This document shows, one piece after another, positions 32,868 to 43,415 of a stretch of DNA of 45,688 nucleotides; positions within the stretch are counted from its first letter, which is position 1, and each line of letters begins with the position of its first letter. Source of the stretch: Marisediminitalea alba (lineage in GTDB: Bacteria > Pseudomonadota > Gammaproteobacteria > Enterobacterales > Alteromonadaceae); contig NZ_PVNP01000160.1 in assembly GCF_002993365.1 (NCBI RefSeq), forward strand, positions 1 through 45,688, read 5' to 3'. Under the pieces are notes generated by a model that did no database searches, was not told the DNA's origin, and was given only the letters and a program-made list of their open reading frames with translations. The translations under genes were made by a program, and so were the position numbers.

Positions 32868-33269
32868 TTAATGGTCTTTGTGTTGACTATGGGCTTTTTT
32901 GTCATCTTGCATGGACTTGCTTCCGTGAACCATGAAGTCAAATGAACCGTCCATTTTGTGCCCATCCTCACCAAGTAACATCCACTGTGCGGTATAGTTA
33001 CCCGGCGATAACGTCGGTAAGTCGTAATTAAAGAAAGTGCTAGACTCCATCGATGGAGAAAAATTAAAGTCGACAGGCTCGCCGTTTTGAGAATTTAACG
33101 TCAATTTGGCCAAACGAACTGGCTCAGTAAAAACAACGGACAATTGTGGAGGCGATGACATTAACATCGCATTGTTTTTTGGCATGGACGTTTTCAACGA
33201 TGTGTGAGCATAACTGCTTGTGCTCAAGAAAAGAGCGGTCAGTAAGAACGTTGACAATAGTGTTTTCAT
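32868..33269 (-). CDS. copC: CopC-type periplasmic copper-binding protein
   Basis: A 133-residue CopC/PcoC-family protein. The signal peptide is cleaved after SSYA, exposing an N-terminal His (HTSL), the first Cu(II) ligand of the family. The EDGHKMDGSF segment provides the conserved Asp/His part of the same site. PKNNAMLMSSPPQ is the standard strand pattern. The Met-rich Cu(I) loop is reduced, so a Cu(II)-only CopC type is likely. The tail after residue 115 is His/Lys-rich (KKAHSQHKDH). The immediate downstream gene is copD. Confidence 0.92.
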   Translation of the reverse strand: MKTLLSTFLLTALFLSTSSYAHTSLKTSMPKNNAMLMSSPPQLSVVFTEPVRLAKLTLNSQNGEPVDFNFSPSMESSTFFNYDLPTLSPGNYTAQWMLLGEDGHKMDGSFDFMVHGSKSMQDDKKAHSQHKDH

Positions 33270-33287
33270 AAATAAACCTCGGTAGTT

Positions 33288-35120
33288 TTAAGTAGTAGTA
33301 AATGGTGAAAATGAATCGATTTGTATAGCATTTTCATTGACGGAGTAGCGTAATAGTAATTGGGTTACATCGTTCATCATTGCCGGAGGACCGCAGAGGA
33401 AAAACAAACACCGATGGAGGTCGCGGTGTGTATCTAAAAATACGGCCAAAGGTATTTGCACGCGCCCCACCGGTCCACACCAAATTGAAGAGGCGTTTGA
33501 AACAATCGGTTGATAGGTAAAATTAGAATGCTGTGTTTCAACCGCTTTCAACCAACAATAATTTGCCAGTTCAGCAGGGTGTTTGGCGCCATAAAAGAGG
33601 GTTATAGGCAGTGTCGAATGCAAGCCAAATATTAGTTCATCGATTAGAGCTTTTAGAGGTGCTATACCCGAGCCCCCACCAATCAACACAATTTCTCGTG
33701 CTCCAAGGTCCTCCGGTATGTTAAATCCTCCTTGAGGCGCAGCTATATCAATCACCGTGCCCACATTTAAATTACCAAGATGGAAAGAACCGATGCCAGG
33801 TCTTTGATTGTTAGATTGTGCCGGTTGCATTTTTATATTAAATGTAATCACGCCACTACCATCATTTCGGTTTGCAACTGAATAATGCCTGACAGTGGTT
33901 GGATGGGAAAATGTAGCTGATTCAAAACGCGGCCAATAAGGCTGATAGCGTCTCGGTAAGTCTTTCGGAAACGCTAAAGATTGACCTTCTTTAATCGTGA
34001 ATTGAACAAAACTGCCAGGCTTAAAATCCAGTGGAACACTGCCTTGATATTTAAATCTTAATTCTTTGATAAAGGGTGTAATGAATGTGTTTGAGAGCAA
34101 CTCGCATGATACTGTTTTGGGGTTTGGAGACTCTACAAGCTGAACGTTGCCTTTCAAATCAGTGTTTTGCTGACAAGCTAAACGATACCCGGACAACAAC
34201 CTGTCTTGAGATAAGCGGTATCGTTCTGCAACTGAAATGGCAGCCGATGGATCAAGGCGCACAATACATTGGCCGCATGTTCCCCCTCCCCCACATACTG
34301 ACCCAATAGAAAGGGCGTTGTGCTGTAGACAATCCAGAAGTGATTCATTGTCCTTAGCAACGACGTTTTGGAGGTAACCTTGCTGATCTCGTACCACTAA
34401 GTCTTGCTTTCTATACCACCACCCAATGAATACTTGCTTATTTTTAACGAGGCTAACCAGCCACGTAATTCCTGAAATACTCATCAGCACAGTCAGTAAC
34501 GCGAGAGCCTTGATCCACCAGTGATTAAATGAGCCGGTGTTCTGATAATCCATAAAGTGCAATAGCATCAACAAGTTTGTCCATTCCCTGTTGCTATCGA
34601 CGACGCCGGCCAATTCCCCTGTCGATGCTCGGACATAAATGTGTGTCGTTTCTCTGTCTGATAAACGTACATGCCAAACCGATTGTTGCTCTTTGGGTAG
34701 ATGCTCTATCGGCGGATCAACACGGCGCAAATCTTGAATAGGCGAAGTTAGCCGGAACTGATTGTTGACCAGATCACGGATATCGTTCGCTGTTAGTTCT
34801 ATTTTATTTCCCTTTATCGCGTCTATTAACTCATACTCTCTTTCATTGGCATGTCTAGCATAGTGCGTCATAACCTTATAGGTCGGGTTTCCCAACAAGC
34901 TAAGCAGCTCAATAGAGAGTGCATTGGGTGAGCGTATAAGGACGTTCTCGACGGATATTAGGTTTGGCGTTAATACACTTCCTGCAATAGCGTCACTTGC
35001 GATTCTGGAGAGCGGTTTACTGTGCTCAGCCTGTCCGAGTAAAAAACCCGTAGCGAGCCAAACCATTAATTGTGAAAACACAATTAATGCAAGGTATTTG
35101 TGAATGATCCGCCAGAACAT
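33288..35120 (-). CDS. PepSY-anchored flavin reductase with NqrF-like 2Fe-2S domain
   Basis: A 610-residue fusion. A first transmembrane helix (about 11-30), a periplasmic PepSY-type region (about 31-198, with HFMDYQ just before the second helix) and a second helix (about 201-224) are followed by a cytoplasmic electron-transfer module. This has a 2Fe-2S domain with Cys276, Cys282, Cys285 and Cys316 (CGGGGTCGQC), an FAD motif RHYS (411-414), a nucleotide motif GGGSGIAPL (481-489) and CGPPAMM (576-582), in the order seen in NqrF. It probably uses NAD(P)H to reduce a periplasmic metal or carrier through the membrane helices. It forms a pair with the upstream PepSY protein, two bases apart. Confidence 0.85.
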   Translation of the reverse strand: MFWRIIHKYLALIVFSQLMVWLATGFLLGQAEHSKPLSRIASDAIAGSVLTPNLISVENVLIRSPNALSIELLSLLGNPTYKVMTHYARHANEREYELIDAIKGNKIELTANDIRDLVNNQFRLTSPIQDLRRVDPPIEHLPKEQQSVWHVRLSDRETTHIYVRASTGELAGVVDSNREWTNLLMLLHFMDYQNTGSFNHWWIKALALLTVLMSISGITWLVSLVKNKQVFIGWWYRKQDLVVRDQQGYLQNVVAKDNESLLDCLQHNALSIGSVCGGGGTCGQCIVRLDPSAAISVAERYRLSQDRLLSGYRLACQQNTDLKGNVQLVESPNPKTVSCELLSNTFITPFIKELRFKYQGSVPLDFKPGSFVQFTIKEGQSLAFPKDLPRRYQPYWPRFESATFSHPTTVRHYSVANRNDGSGVITFNIKMQPAQSNNQRPGIGSFHLGNLNVGTVIDIAAPQGGFNIPEDLGAREIVLIGGGSGIAPLKALIDELIFGLHSTLPITLFYGAKHPAELANYCWLKAVETQHSNFTYQPIVSNASSIWCGPVGRVQIPLAVFLDTHRDLHRCLFFLCGPPAMMNDVTQLLLRYSVNENAIQIDSFSPFTTT

Positions 35121-35121
35121 T

Positions 35122-35820
35122 TCAGTCAGCTGCCTTTCGCGATGACGAAAAGGAATAAGGCAGCAATAGCAAGCCTGCTAATGCGGCCAACAGCCCTATG
35201 ATAGTCATGCTCACTAATAGTGTATTACTAACGTCTTCACCTTCTTGGTAATCCATAATATGGAGGCGCCATAACCAATCAAATACTTGCCAAGGGGCAT
35301 GTCGAATATATTCAACCGTACCTGTGTCTTGACTGACGTAAAATGTTGGCGCAAGTGCGCCTTTAAATTCAACTCGCCATAATGGACGTCCTCGTTGCCC
35401 AACCGGACTATCCTCTTCGTTTTCACCCAGCAAGGTCACATTGTCGACCTCATACGACCGACTTGACCTGGACATTGCGATGGCGGCGGCTTGTTTGTCT
35501 GACAACGGTTGGATGACGTCTCCTGATAAGCCGCTGATCAGGTGCGTCTTACTGGTGAGGGTTAATCGGTAAACCGGCATCTCCCCCACACTGCCCAAAA
35601 CGATTGACTTAGCATCAGGGTAGCGAGCGACTATCTCATCAAAGCCAACGTTTACCGTTGACAATGATGAAAGCGCGGGCGAACTTTTCATGAAATGATC
35701 GCCATGAATATAGTGGATATCAAACCAGACCATGTAGAGTCCACTCACTGACCAGAGGAGCATCTGCACACCGACAATCAACAGTAGGTATCGGTGTAAC
35801 CGACGAGCAAGGCGACGCAT
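35122..35820 (-). CDS. PepSY-associated membrane protein
   Basis: A 232-residue protein with a basic N-terminus (RRLARRLHRYLL), a first transmembrane helix, a periplasmic PepSY-type domain containing RSSRSYEVDNV and PLWRVEF, the sequence DWLWRLHIMDYQEGED, and a second helix near the C-terminus. It has the architecture of the N-terminal half of the next gene's product without the reductase. It is probably its membrane partner, and His in the two helices could hold heme, an inference. The ATG at 35820 lies three bases after the cusA stop; a TTG three codons earlier is also possible. Confidence 0.8.
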   Translation of the reverse strand: MRRLARRLHRYLLLIVGVQMLLWSVSGLYMVWFDIHYIHGDHFMKSSPALSSLSTVNVGFDEIVARYPDAKSIVLGSVGEMPVYRLTLTSKTHLISGLSGDVIQPLSDKQAAAIAMSRSSRSYEVDNVTLLGENEEDSPVGQRGRPLWRVEFKGALAPTFYVSQDTGTVEYIRHAPWQVFDWLWRLHIMDYQEGEDVSNTLLVSMTIIGLLAALAGLLLLPYSFSSSRKAAD

Positions 35821-35822
35821 AA

Positions 35823-38800
35823 CTACCAATTACTCATCGTTTTGAGCTGCTGTTTTCGCCATATTAAATAAATGGCTGGTAAAATAAGTAGCGTCAATAA
35901 AATCGCACTGACCATCCCGCCCACCATGGGCGCAGCGATACGACTCATCACTTCAGACCCCGTACCTGAGCCATAAAGTACCGGTAATAGTCCGAATATA
36001 ATGGTTGCGGTCGTCATCATGACTGGCCGGACACGCAAACCCGCGCCATGCAATACGGCTTCGGTTAGCATTCCTACGGTGGGTTTGATACCGTCCATTT
36101 TGCATTTGTCGATTAACGCCTGGTACTCATGATTCAAGTACACCAGCATAATGACGCCAATCTCGACAGCGACCCCGGCCAATGCAATGAAGCCAACGCC
36201 CACTGCCACTGAAAAGTTAAACCCCTCTAAGTACATAAGCCAAATACTACCGACCATCGATAAAGGCAACGTTCCCATGATGATCGCTACTTCAATAAAA
36301 TTGCGGAAGTTGAGGTATAACAAGATCACGATAATAGCTAAAGTCAATGGCACTACATAGGTTAATTTTTCTTTTGCCCGCATCATATATTCATATTGTC
36401 CCGACCACGTTATGGAGTATCCTGCAGGCAATACCAGCTCCTCACTGACGACCTGCTGCGCCGCGACGACATAAGAGCCAATGTCTACGCCATCAATATC
36501 CACATACACCCAGCCATTAAGGCGTGCATTTTCACTTTTAATGCCTGGGGGACCATCTTCAATATACACATCCGCGACATCAGCCAACGCAATGCGTTTG
36601 CCTTGTGGTGTGACAATAGGCAACAATGACAATGATTCAGGTGATGAGCGATATGATTGTGGATATCGAATATTCACTGGGTAGCGCTCTAATCCTTCGA
36701 CGCTCTGTGTAACATTCATTCCTCCAATCGCACTAGAAACAACTTGTTGAACGTCTGCTATGTTGAGACCATAGCGAGCGGCCCGTTCACGTTGGATATC
36801 GACTTTGACATAACGCCCGCCGGCAACGCGCTCTGAATAAACGGATGCCGTGCCCTCAACATCTGAAAGTATCGTTTCAATTTGTTGACCAATCTTTTGA
36901 ATTTCCATAAGATCTGGACCTCCAATCTTGATGCCAACGGGGGTCTTAATACCGGTAGCCAACATATCAATCCGCGTTTTAATTGGCATAACCCATGCGT
37001 TCGTTAACCCCGGCAAATTAACCACAGCATCAAATTCTTTGATCAGATCCTGTGTCGTCATGCCTTCACGCCATTGATCTTGAGGTTTTAATTGTATAAA
37101 CGTTTCTATCATTGTTAATGGCGCAGGATCGGTTGCCGTATCGGCTCGGCCGACCTTGCCAAACACCGTTTCGACCTCAGGAACGGTCTTGATCAGTTTA
37201 TTGGTTTGTTGCAATAACTCGCGTGCTTTACCTATCGAAATACCGGCATAAGTCGTCGGCATATACATTAAGTCACCTTCATCAAGCGGCGGGATAAATT
37301 CGCTACCGATCTTATCAATTGGCCAAAGCCCAATTCCCAGTACAATAACGGCGACCAGCATGGTCAACTTGGGAAAACGTAATACCGTTTTCAGTGTTGG
37401 CATGTATAAAAACGTCAAGAACCGATTAACAGGATTCTTATGCTCCGCAAGTACTTTACCGCGCACAAAGTACCCCATCAAAACTGGCACCAAGGTGATA
37501 GCAAGCGCTGCGGAAGCGGCCATCGCATATGTTTTGGTGAATGCAAGCGGCGAGAACATCCTGCCCTCTTGCGCTTCTAGCGTAAACACTGGTACGAAAC
37601 TAACGGTGATGATCAACAAACTGAAAAACAGCGCAGGTCCGACTTCAGACGCTGAATCCATGACGACCTGCCATCGATTTTCTTTCGTCAGGGGGGTTCG
37701 CTCCATATGCTTATGCATATTTTCGATCATGACAATGGCCCCATCGCTCATTGCACCAATAGCAATAGCGATCCCCCCCAAGGACATGATGTTCGCATTG
37801 ATACCTTGCATATACATCACGATGATTGCCGTGATGATTCCGACAGGAATACTTATAATTGCGACCAACGAAGAGCGTACATGAAATAAGAACGCGATAC
37901 ACACTAGGGCAACGACGATAAACTCTTCTACCAGTTTAGAGGCCAAGTTATCTACCGCCCGTTCAATCAAAGCTGAGCGATCGTAAACCGTGACGATTTC
38001 GACGCCATCCGGCAATCCTTTTTTAAGATCGTCGAGTTTAGCTTTGACTCCGTTAATGGTTGTTTGAGCATTTTCTCCAAATCGCATAACAACGATGCCG
38101 CCTACGGTTTCTCCTTCGCCATTCAGCTCAGCGATACCCCTGCGCATTTGAGGACCTAATTGCACATCCGCGATATCCCTAACCAACAGCGGCGTACCAT
38201 TTTCATTCACGCCGAGAGGGATCGTTTCGATATCTTGTTTGCTTGAAATATACCCTGTCGCCCTGACCATATATTCAGCCTCAGCCATTTCAATAACAGA
38301 TGCGCCAACTTCTTTGTTGCCTCTTTTGATGGCCGTTTGAATATGCGATAGCGGGATCCCATAAGCCCGCAGTTTTTCAGGATCAACTTTAACTTGATAT
38401 TGCTTTACCATACCGCCTAGCGCAGAAACCTCAGAGACACCGGGAACGGTTTGCAGTTCGTACTTGAGAAACCAATCCTGCAGACTACGTAGTTGTGATA
38501 TGTCGTTTTTGCCTGTGCGGTCAACCAATGCATACAAGTAAACCCAACCCACACCCGTTGCATCTGGGCCTAATTGTGGCCGAGCATTTTCAGGCAAATT
38601 GGGAGCAACTTGAGACAGGTATTCTAATACGCGGCTTCGGGCCCAATATAGATCCGTGCTGTCATCAAAAATGATGTAGACATATGAGTCGCCAAAGAAA
38701 GAATAACCCCTGACTGTTTTAGCGCCTGGTACCGACAACATCGCTGTTGTAAGCGGATAAGTCACCTGATCTTCAACCACCTGAGGTGCTTGTCCAGGGT

Positions 38801-38957
38801 AACTCGTCTTAATGATGACCTGGACATCAGATAGGTCGGGCAATGCATCAATTGGTGTATTCTTTATCGTGAATAAACCACCGCCGATAATAATTAAGGT
38901 CGTCAGTAATACGAAGAAGCGGTTGGAAACTGACCATCGAATAATAGCAGCGATCAT
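35823..38957 (-). CDS. cusA: CusA-type heavy-metal RND efflux pump
   Basis: A 1044-residue HME-RND transporter. Proton-driven export of Cu(I)/Ag(I) from the periplasm and cytoplasm through the CusB-CusC channel is the family role. Hallmarks are the N-terminal [16 protein letters not shown], the periplasmic porter domains, and [19 protein letters not shown] in transmembrane helix 4, with the conserved Asp and Glu of the proton relay. Twelve transmembrane helices are predicted. Methionines in the porter domain (such as MIETFIQL and the [21 protein letters not shown] region) fit the CusA methionine pathway. Length is normal. The ATG overlaps the cusB stop by four bases. Confidence 0.96.
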   Translation of the reverse strand: MIAAIIRWSVSNRFFVLLTTLIIIGGGLFTIKNTPIDALPDLSDVQVIIKTSYPGQAPQVVEDQVTYPLTTAMLSVPGAKTVRGYSFFGDSYVYIIFDDSTDLYWARSRVLEYLSQVAPNLPENARPQLGPDATGVGWVYLYALVDRTGKNDISQLRSLQDWFLKYELQTVPGVSEVSALGGMVKQYQVKVDPEKLRAYGIPLSHIQTAIKRGNKEVGASVIEMAEAEYMVRATGYISSKQDIETIPLGVNENGTPLLVRDIADVQLGPQMRRGIAELNGEGETVGGIVVMRFGENAQTTINGVKAKLDDLKKGLPDGVEIVTVYDRSALIERAVDNLASKLVEEFIVVALVCIAFLFHVRSSLVAIISIPVGIITAIIVMYMQGINANIMSLGGIAIAIGAMSDGAIVMIENMHKHMERTPLTKENRWQVVMDSASEVGPALFFSLLIITVSFVPVFTLEAQEGRMFSPLAFTKTYAMAASAALAITLVPVLMGYFVRGKVLAEHKNPVNRFLTFLYMPTLKTVLRFPKLTMLVAVIVLGIGLWPIDKIGSEFIPPLDEGDLMYMPTTYAGISIGKARELLQQTNKLIKTVPEVETVFGKVGRADTATDPAPLTMIETFIQLKPQDQWREGMTTQDLIKEFDAVVNLPGLTNAWVMPIKTRIDMLATGIKTPVGIKIGGPDLMEIQKIGQQIETILSDVEGTASVYSERVAGGRYVKVDIQRERAARYGLNIADVQQVVSSAIGGMNVTQSVEGLERYPVNIRYPQSYRSSPESLSLLPIVTPQGKRIALADVADVYIEDGPPGIKSENARLNGWVYVDIDGVDIGSYVVAAQQVVSEELVLPAGYSITWSGQYEYMMRAKEKLTYVVPLTLAIIVILLYLNFRNFIEVAIIMGTLPLSMVGSIWLMYLEGFNFSVAVGVGFIALAGVAVEIGVIMLVYLNHEYQALIDKCKMDGIKPTVGMLTEAVLHGAGLRVRPVMMTTATIIFGLLPVLYGSGTGSEVMSRIAAPMVGGMVSAILLTLLILPAIYLIWRKQQLKTMSNW

Positions 38958-40954
38958 TCGTGTGCTCCTCCATGGTTGCTATGATCCATCGAAGCATCTT
39001 GGCTTTCAGACTGAATGCTCAGGATCCTAAAGTTGCCGTCAGTGATCTCAAACGTAAATGTAATGTCAGCACCGACCGTAAATTGGCTGATATCGATATC
39101 GTCGCTCAAGGTAAAGTCAAGAGTTGCCGCAGGCCTATCCCACTTTGGGATCGCTTCACGTGAAATATTGACTACACGAGACTGCGTATTGATGGCATTA
39201 ATGGTGCCTGTCACCATTGCGCTTTGCGCTGAACTTGGTTCTGCTGATTTTACATGGATGGTTGTTACCAGATAGTCGCTATCACCGGTTTTGGTGATTT
39301 CAATATGCAAATCCATACCAGCTTTCAACTGTGATAAATCGATAGTGTCAGCAACAAAGAAATCCATTGTCATCGCGGGCCAATCCCACGCTTCAATTGC
39401 TCCGTGGTCAAGATTTAGCATTTTGTGTGAGGGCATAACCGAATTAATCGTTGCTTCAGTCCATATAGTGCGTCCATTTATCGTCTGTGTATCAGCATTG
39501 TCGTCAATGATATGCACCGTCGTTACCACATACTGACCATCGTTTTCTTTACTAATTTCAATATGCGCCCCCATACCTTGCCGCAAACTCGTTAGGTCTA
39601 CGTGGTTAGCGACAGTAAAATCCATTGTCATTTCTGGCCAATCCCATTCACTGATGGCGCCATGGTTCACTGTTATCATGTTATGTGAGGGCATAACATC
39701 GGTGATGGTGGCTTCGGTAAAAACCGACGACGGGAGTGCACCAGGTGCTTCCATCCGTTTAAAATCTGAACTGATACTGCTTTCTGAATCGAGTAAAAAG
39801 TGTGCCGAGGTGACAATCTGATCCCCGTCGATGAGACCTGTAGTAATCTCAGTGTAGTCCTCTACCACTCGACCTACATCTACGGCAATGGACTTGAATT
39901 GCCCGTCACCCAACGCCAAGACAACACGATCTTGCGTGCCGGTTCTGATAACCGCTTCTGATGGCACAAGAACGTTGTCTGAGTCAAAGTCTGAATGTAT
40001 TGTGATCTGGGCAAACATGTTCGGCTTAAGCGCGTAATCGGCATTTTTAAAGCGTAACCGAACCCGTAGCGTTCGAGTGCTCTGTTCAAGTGTGGGGTAG
40101 ACGTAATCAACCTCACCCTCCCATGTTTTGCCGGGTAAAAAATCTAACGTCATTGTGACGGGAAGTCCAACAGTGACTTGCGCGGATTGCCGTTCAAAGA
40201 TTTCAGCATCAACCCACACCTCATCCAACGCACCAATGGATAGGAGGGTATTGCCTGGCTTGATAAAGAATCCTTCGCGGATATTTAAATTGTCAACAAA
40301 CCCGGTTTGCGGTGCCGAAAAAGTGATCGTTTGACGAACTTTTTTGCTCGATATTAAGGACTGAATCGCTTCATTTGGCATTTGCAACGCATCTAACCGC
40401 GACCGAGCAGCATTGATCAAATCGTCGCTCCCGCGGCGCATCGCGATCAGCAGCTCTTCTTGCGCATTGACCAATTCTGGGGAATAGAGCGAATACAATG
40501 GTTCGCCTTTTTTGACATACTCTCCCGAGGCTTTCACATGCAGTGTATCTACCCAACCTTCAACGCGTGGGTGGATATGTATCAAGGTGTCTTCATTGTA
40601 TTGCAAATAGCCAACCGTACGAATAGGGACATGCAGCGAGCGGCGTTGAACCGATGCTGTTCTTACCCCTAAATTATTAACTACATTGGGTGATATGCTA
40701 ATGGTTCCCGGACCTTCATTACCTCCGGTGCTCTCCTCATAAACGGGGACGAGATCCATTCCCATCGGAGATTTACCCGGTTCATCACGACGGTAATTGG
40801 GATCCATCGGTGCCACCCAATAGAGTGGCTGGGGTTCTGTGCTTTGCCCTGCTGCGTTAGATGGTGCATCAGAAGGAAGTAGGGATGTATATGCTAACGC
40901 AGTCATTGCACCGCCGATAACACATCCTAAAATAATGGCTTTCGTGTTATTCAT
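38954..40954 (-). CDS. cusB: CusB-type membrane fusion protein with three CusF-like repeats
   Basis: A 666-residue periplasmic adaptor. An N-terminal anchor is followed by a heavy-metal-binding domain ([20 protein letters not shown], about 45-64), then the lipoyl, beta-barrel and hairpin regions (about 90-400). The C-terminal third adds three tandem CusF-like copper-chaperone domains (about 413-475, 498-568, 580-650). Repeat 1 has the CusF ligand set His431, Trp439, Met442, Met444. Repeat 2 has His517, Trp525, Met528, Met530. In repeat 3 these positions are Arg599, Arg607, Ala610 and Leu612, so it should not bind Cu(I). The tail is His-rich (HSNHGGAHE). CusF is usually a separate protein or a single fused domain. 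Confidence 0.94.
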   Translation of the reverse strand: MNNTKAIILGCVIGGAMTALAYTSLLPSDAPSNAAGQSTEPQPLYWVAPMDPNYRRDEPGKSPMGMDLVPVYEESTGGNEGPGTISISPNVVNNLGVRTASVQRRSLHVPIRTVGYLQYNEDTLIHIHPRVEGWVDTLHVKASGEYVKKGEPLYSLYSPELVNAQEELLIAMRRGSDDLINAARSRLDALQMPNEAIQSLISSKKVRQTITFSAPQTGFVDNLNIREGFFIKPGNTLLSIGALDEVWVDAEIFERQSAQVTVGLPVTMTLDFLPGKTWEGEVDYVYPTLEQSTRTLRVRLRFKNADYALKPNMFAQITIHSDFDSDNVLVPSEAVIRTGTQDRVVLALGDGQFKSIAVDVGRVVEDYTEITTGLIDGDQIVTSAHFLLDSESSISSDFKRMEAPGALPSSVFTEATITDVMPSHNMITVNHGAISEWDWPEMTMDFTVANHVDLTSLRQGMGAHIEISKENDGQYVVTTVHIIDDNADTQTINGRTIWTEATINSVMPSHKMLNLDHGAIEAWDWPAMTMDFFVADTIDLSQLKAGMDLHIEITKTGDSDYLVTTIHVKSAEPSSAQSAMVTGTINAINTQSRVVNISREAIPKWDRPAATLDFTLSDDIDISQFTVGADITFTFEITDGNFRILSIQSESQDASMDHSNHGGAHE

Positions 40955-42315
40955 TATTGTTCTCCGAATTGAGTCTTGGAAATACCTGCGGTGGTATTGA
41001 AATAATAATTAAGTCGAATGTTTGTTCTGACGAGATCCACATCGATATCCAATGCATCAATACGCGCATTCAAATCCGCGATACGCGCGCGAGCAACTTC
41101 GGCGAAATCGCCGTCATCATTGGTGTAGGCATTCAAGGACGCATCTGCTTGTTCTTGCATTTGTGCTAATAACTCGTCGTTGTATAACGATTGCCTGTCA
41201 GTTAAACGTTCTCGCTCAGCGTATAACGACTGGATGGCAGACATCATTTCGCGCAGTGCGAGTAACTTGTCAGTCTTTATGGCTTCTGATTGATTTACGG
41301 CTGCAGAGACTTCTTTGTCTTGACGGTTTTCAGTAAAAATAGGTAAATCAAAACTAACACCGACTGACAAAAAATCAGCTCGACTTGCACCTGCCGGGGT
41401 ATCATCGCGAAAAGCGTAACTGGCATTTACGCCCCATTGGGGTTTGTATTTTTCTTTAGCTAACTCAACCCCGGTTTGACTCGCTCTGATACGTTGATTA
41501 ATGGATAAAATATAAGGGTGATCTGCGAGTATTTCCGCGAGCTGTTGTTGGTTTTTCCTTTTTACCATTAACAACGTGTTGTCAGTGATTTTTGCAATGG
41601 CAGGTAATGTATTAGGCAACTGCAACGCGCTAAATGCATCAAAGCCAAGTTGGCGTGCAGACTGCTGGTTTTTTAGGATCCATTCCAATAACTTACCTGT
41701 GGCGCGTTCTTCCAGTGCTTGTAGTTTTGTTAATCTGTCTTCTAACCGCGTCAATTCTAACTTTGCCCTAATGATGTCTTGCTGTCGCACGCGTCCAAGG
41801 GCGGTCGCATAATTCGCTTTGGCAATGTCACTGAGTTGCTCAAACAATGCCCTATCTTGATGGATTAGCTTAATACTCTGCTGCGCGCGATAAATTTCAA
41901 GCCAAATATCAGAGACCTGCACACGTGTGCGGGCGATGCGATCAGCACGCATTAATGGGTGCTCGGCGGCTTGCTCTCTTAATTGACGAGAACGAATATC
42001 TAACGAATCCCCTCTGGGGAACATCTGCGAAACCCCTGCCTTAAGTTGCGTCATGGGTTCTTGATCGAATGCGAATCCATCTGTTGGTAAGTTCGCCAAA
42101 CCAATATTAACTACCGGGTCCGGCAAACTAGCGGCTGCCACGCTACTTGAAACAATGGCTTGCTCGCGATACTCACTGCCTACAAGCCAAGGGTCGTTGT
42201 TAATCGCGATTTCAACAGCCTGCTCCAATGTCAATACCGACTTGGTTTGACTTTGGGCGAGCCCAGTATTCAAAAGCGTCATTAGTACAATGACATGAAA
42301 TGAAAAGCGTCTCAT
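40954..42315 (-). CDS. cusC: CusC/TolC-type outer-membrane efflux protein
   Basis: A 453-residue outer-membrane channel with a signal peptide cleaved near LAQSQ and two long helical-hairpin repeats typical of TolC-family proteins. Motifs include LEQAVEIAINNDPWL at the start, LPDPVVNIGL, and FPRGDSLDIRSRQL. There is no lipobox, unlike E. coli CusC. It would complete a tripartite pump with CusB and CusA, whose genes follow directly; its stop and the cusB start meet at 40954. Confidence 0.9.
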   Translation of the reverse strand: MRRFSFHVIVLMTLLNTGLAQSQTKSVLTLEQAVEIAINNDPWLVGSEYREQAIVSSSVAAASLPDPVVNIGLANLPTDGFAFDQEPMTQLKAGVSQMFPRGDSLDIRSRQLREQAAEHPLMRADRIARTRVQVSDIWLEIYRAQQSIKLIHQDRALFEQLSDIAKANYATALGRVRQQDIIRAKLELTRLEDRLTKLQALEERATGKLLEWILKNQQSARQLGFDAFSALQLPNTLPAIAKITDNTLLMVKRKNQQQLAEILADHPYILSINQRIRASQTGVELAKEKYKPQWGVNASYAFRDDTPAGASRADFLSVGVSFDLPIFTENRQDKEVSAAVNQSEAIKTDKLLALREMMSAIQSLYAERERLTDRQSLYNDELLAQMQEQADASLNAYTNDDGDFAEVARARIADLNARIDALDIDVDLVRTNIRLNYYFNTTAGISKTQFGEQ

Positions 42316-42830
42316 TAGAATTGCTCCTCATAGGTATTAACTTCGGCATAAGTGGTTGCGCTGCCATCGTCATTGAGTTGCAGAATAAGATAAGGACGAA
42401 ATTGATCACCGACTTCCATACCAGGTGAGCCAATTGGCATAGCCGGCACACTGAGTCCGATGGCGCCTTCAGGTATATTGTCTAAAAATTGCTGAATGAA
42501 TTTTGCTGGAATGTGACCTTCAAAAACAAAACCGCCTGGGGACAATGCCGTATGGCACGAACGGTAATTAGGCGCAACACCATATTTGTCTTTAATTCGA
42601 GACATTAACGTAACATTGGATACGTCTGCGTCGAACCCGTGCTCTTCAATATGGTTCACCCACTTTTGGCAACACTTACAAGAACGGCTTTTGTAGACTG
42701 TTAAGGACGTTATCGGGGATTCAGTCACTGCCTCTGAATCGTTATTTATCTGTGTTGCGTCGGTACATGCTGATAAAAACAGTGCAAACACCAAGGCTAT
42801 CCACATCGAGCGATGCGTAATAATTGACAT
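42315..42830 (-). CDS. DUF411-family metal-binding lipoprotein
   Basis: A 171-residue protein with lipobox LSAC and a DUF411 domain. The signature CKCCQKWVNHIEEHGF (residues about 51-66) carries the metal-binding cysteines. YRSCHTA adds a further Cys and His, and GLSVPAMPIGSPGME is the conserved C-terminal loop with methionines. DUF411 proteins are repeatedly linked to copper resistance; the mechanism is not established, with periplasmic metal binding the usual inference. Its stop touches the cusC start at 42315. Confidence 0.87.
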   Translation of the reverse strand: MSIITHRSMWIALVFALFLSACTDATQINNDSEAVTESPITSLTVYKSRSCKCCQKWVNHIEEHGFDADVSNVTLMSRIKDKYGVAPNYRSCHTALSPGGFVFEGHIPAKFIQQFLDNIPEGAIGLSVPAMPIGSPGMEVGDQFRPYLILQLNDDGSATTYAEVNTYEEQF

Positions 42831-42929
42831 AATTACTTTCTCATTTCTATTGTTTAAATAAATGGCTTGCTACGAACATTCGACTAACAAGCGATATCAT
42901 TGCCCGGATTCTAGACGGACTTATCCTGC

Positions 42930-43289
42930 TTAAATGAGAGAGTGTTTCGGAGGGCGCTGCAATCCACCTAAAAAGATTTGGTTTAGGTTTGGGTTAAGAG
43001 ACTGAATACTCAGCGACACGCCATCGGGTGACGAATGAGCTTGACTAGAGAGAAGACCAATATGAAACATCGCCATTGGACAACAGCAATCTTGCTGACA
43101 ACAATCATCCATATCATCGCTTTGCGAGTGTTTCATCATGTCATGAGCGCTGTGCATATCGTGAGATCCGAGATCCATCTCCGCTGCCATTTCGTCACTG
43201 CATGGCATTTGCGCAAATGCAAATGACTCAGTCACTTGCACACTGAGCAATGCAATCACAATAATTATGTGAATGAAGGCGCTTTTCAC
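42930..43289 (-). CDS. CopL-like Cys/His/Met-rich exported protein
   Basis: About 119 residues from a GTG start at 43289 (VKSAFIHIIIVIALLS as signal peptide) with AAGGA about 11 bases upstream. A longer in-frame version from 43364 would begin upstream of the likely transcription start and is not preferred. The mature part is packed with metal ligands: MPCSDEMAAEM, HDMHSAHDMMKHSQ and a DDCCQQDCCCPMAMFH cluster. It resembles CopL-type leader proteins of copper operons in composition, although homology is not certain. It is the first gene after the 36-bp element at 43370-43405, so it heads the copper-efflux operon. Confidence 0.65.
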   Translation of the reverse strand: MKSAFIHIIIVIALLSVQVTESFAFAQMPCSDEMAAEMDLGSHDMHSAHDMMKHSQSDDMDDCCQQDCCCPMAMFHIGLLSSQAHSSPDGVSLSIQSLNPNLNQIFLGGLQRPPKHSLI

Positions 43290-43351
43290 GGTCTCGTCGT
43301 TCCTTGGTGTTTGACAGACAGCAGTCAATGACTGTTTATTAATTGTTGCTG

Positions 43352-43357
43352 ATGTTA
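43352..43357 (-). promoter_or_regulatory. Candidate -10 of the copper-efflux operon
   Basis: TAACAT on the minus strand matches TATAAT at four of six positions and lies 22 bp downstream of the nearest ATTAC half-site. This spacing fits a response regulator bound over the -35 region. Transcription would begin near 43345, giving a leader of about 55 bases before the GTG at 43289. Confidence 0.4.
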
Positions 43358-43369
43358 GCACCATCGCCT

Positions 43370-43405
43370 GACAACCAGATTACCCCTACATTACAATTCG
43401 GTAAT
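43370..43405. promoter_or_regulatory. 36-bp response-regulator-like element, copy 2
   Basis: The element reads GACAACCAG, then ATTAC (43379-43383), N6, ATTAC (43390-43394), N6, GTAAT (43401-43405). It has the same half-sites and the same 11-bp periodicity as copy 1 at 26246-26281, with 27 of 36 positions identical. It stands directly upstream of the copper-efflux operon, which makes a copper-responsive two-component regulator encoded elsewhere the best candidate for its binding protein. Confidence 0.68.
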
Positions 43406-43415
43406 ATAAACAATT

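Noticed and set aside
37360..37884. Long plus-strand open frame opposite cusA
   Set aside because: Antisense shadow of the RND pump gene with no domain and no upstream signals.
43290..43364. Longer start (43364) for the CopL-like protein
   Set aside because: It adds a non-signal N-terminus and begins upstream of the predicted transcription start; GTG at 43289 has a ribosome site and gives a normal signal peptide.
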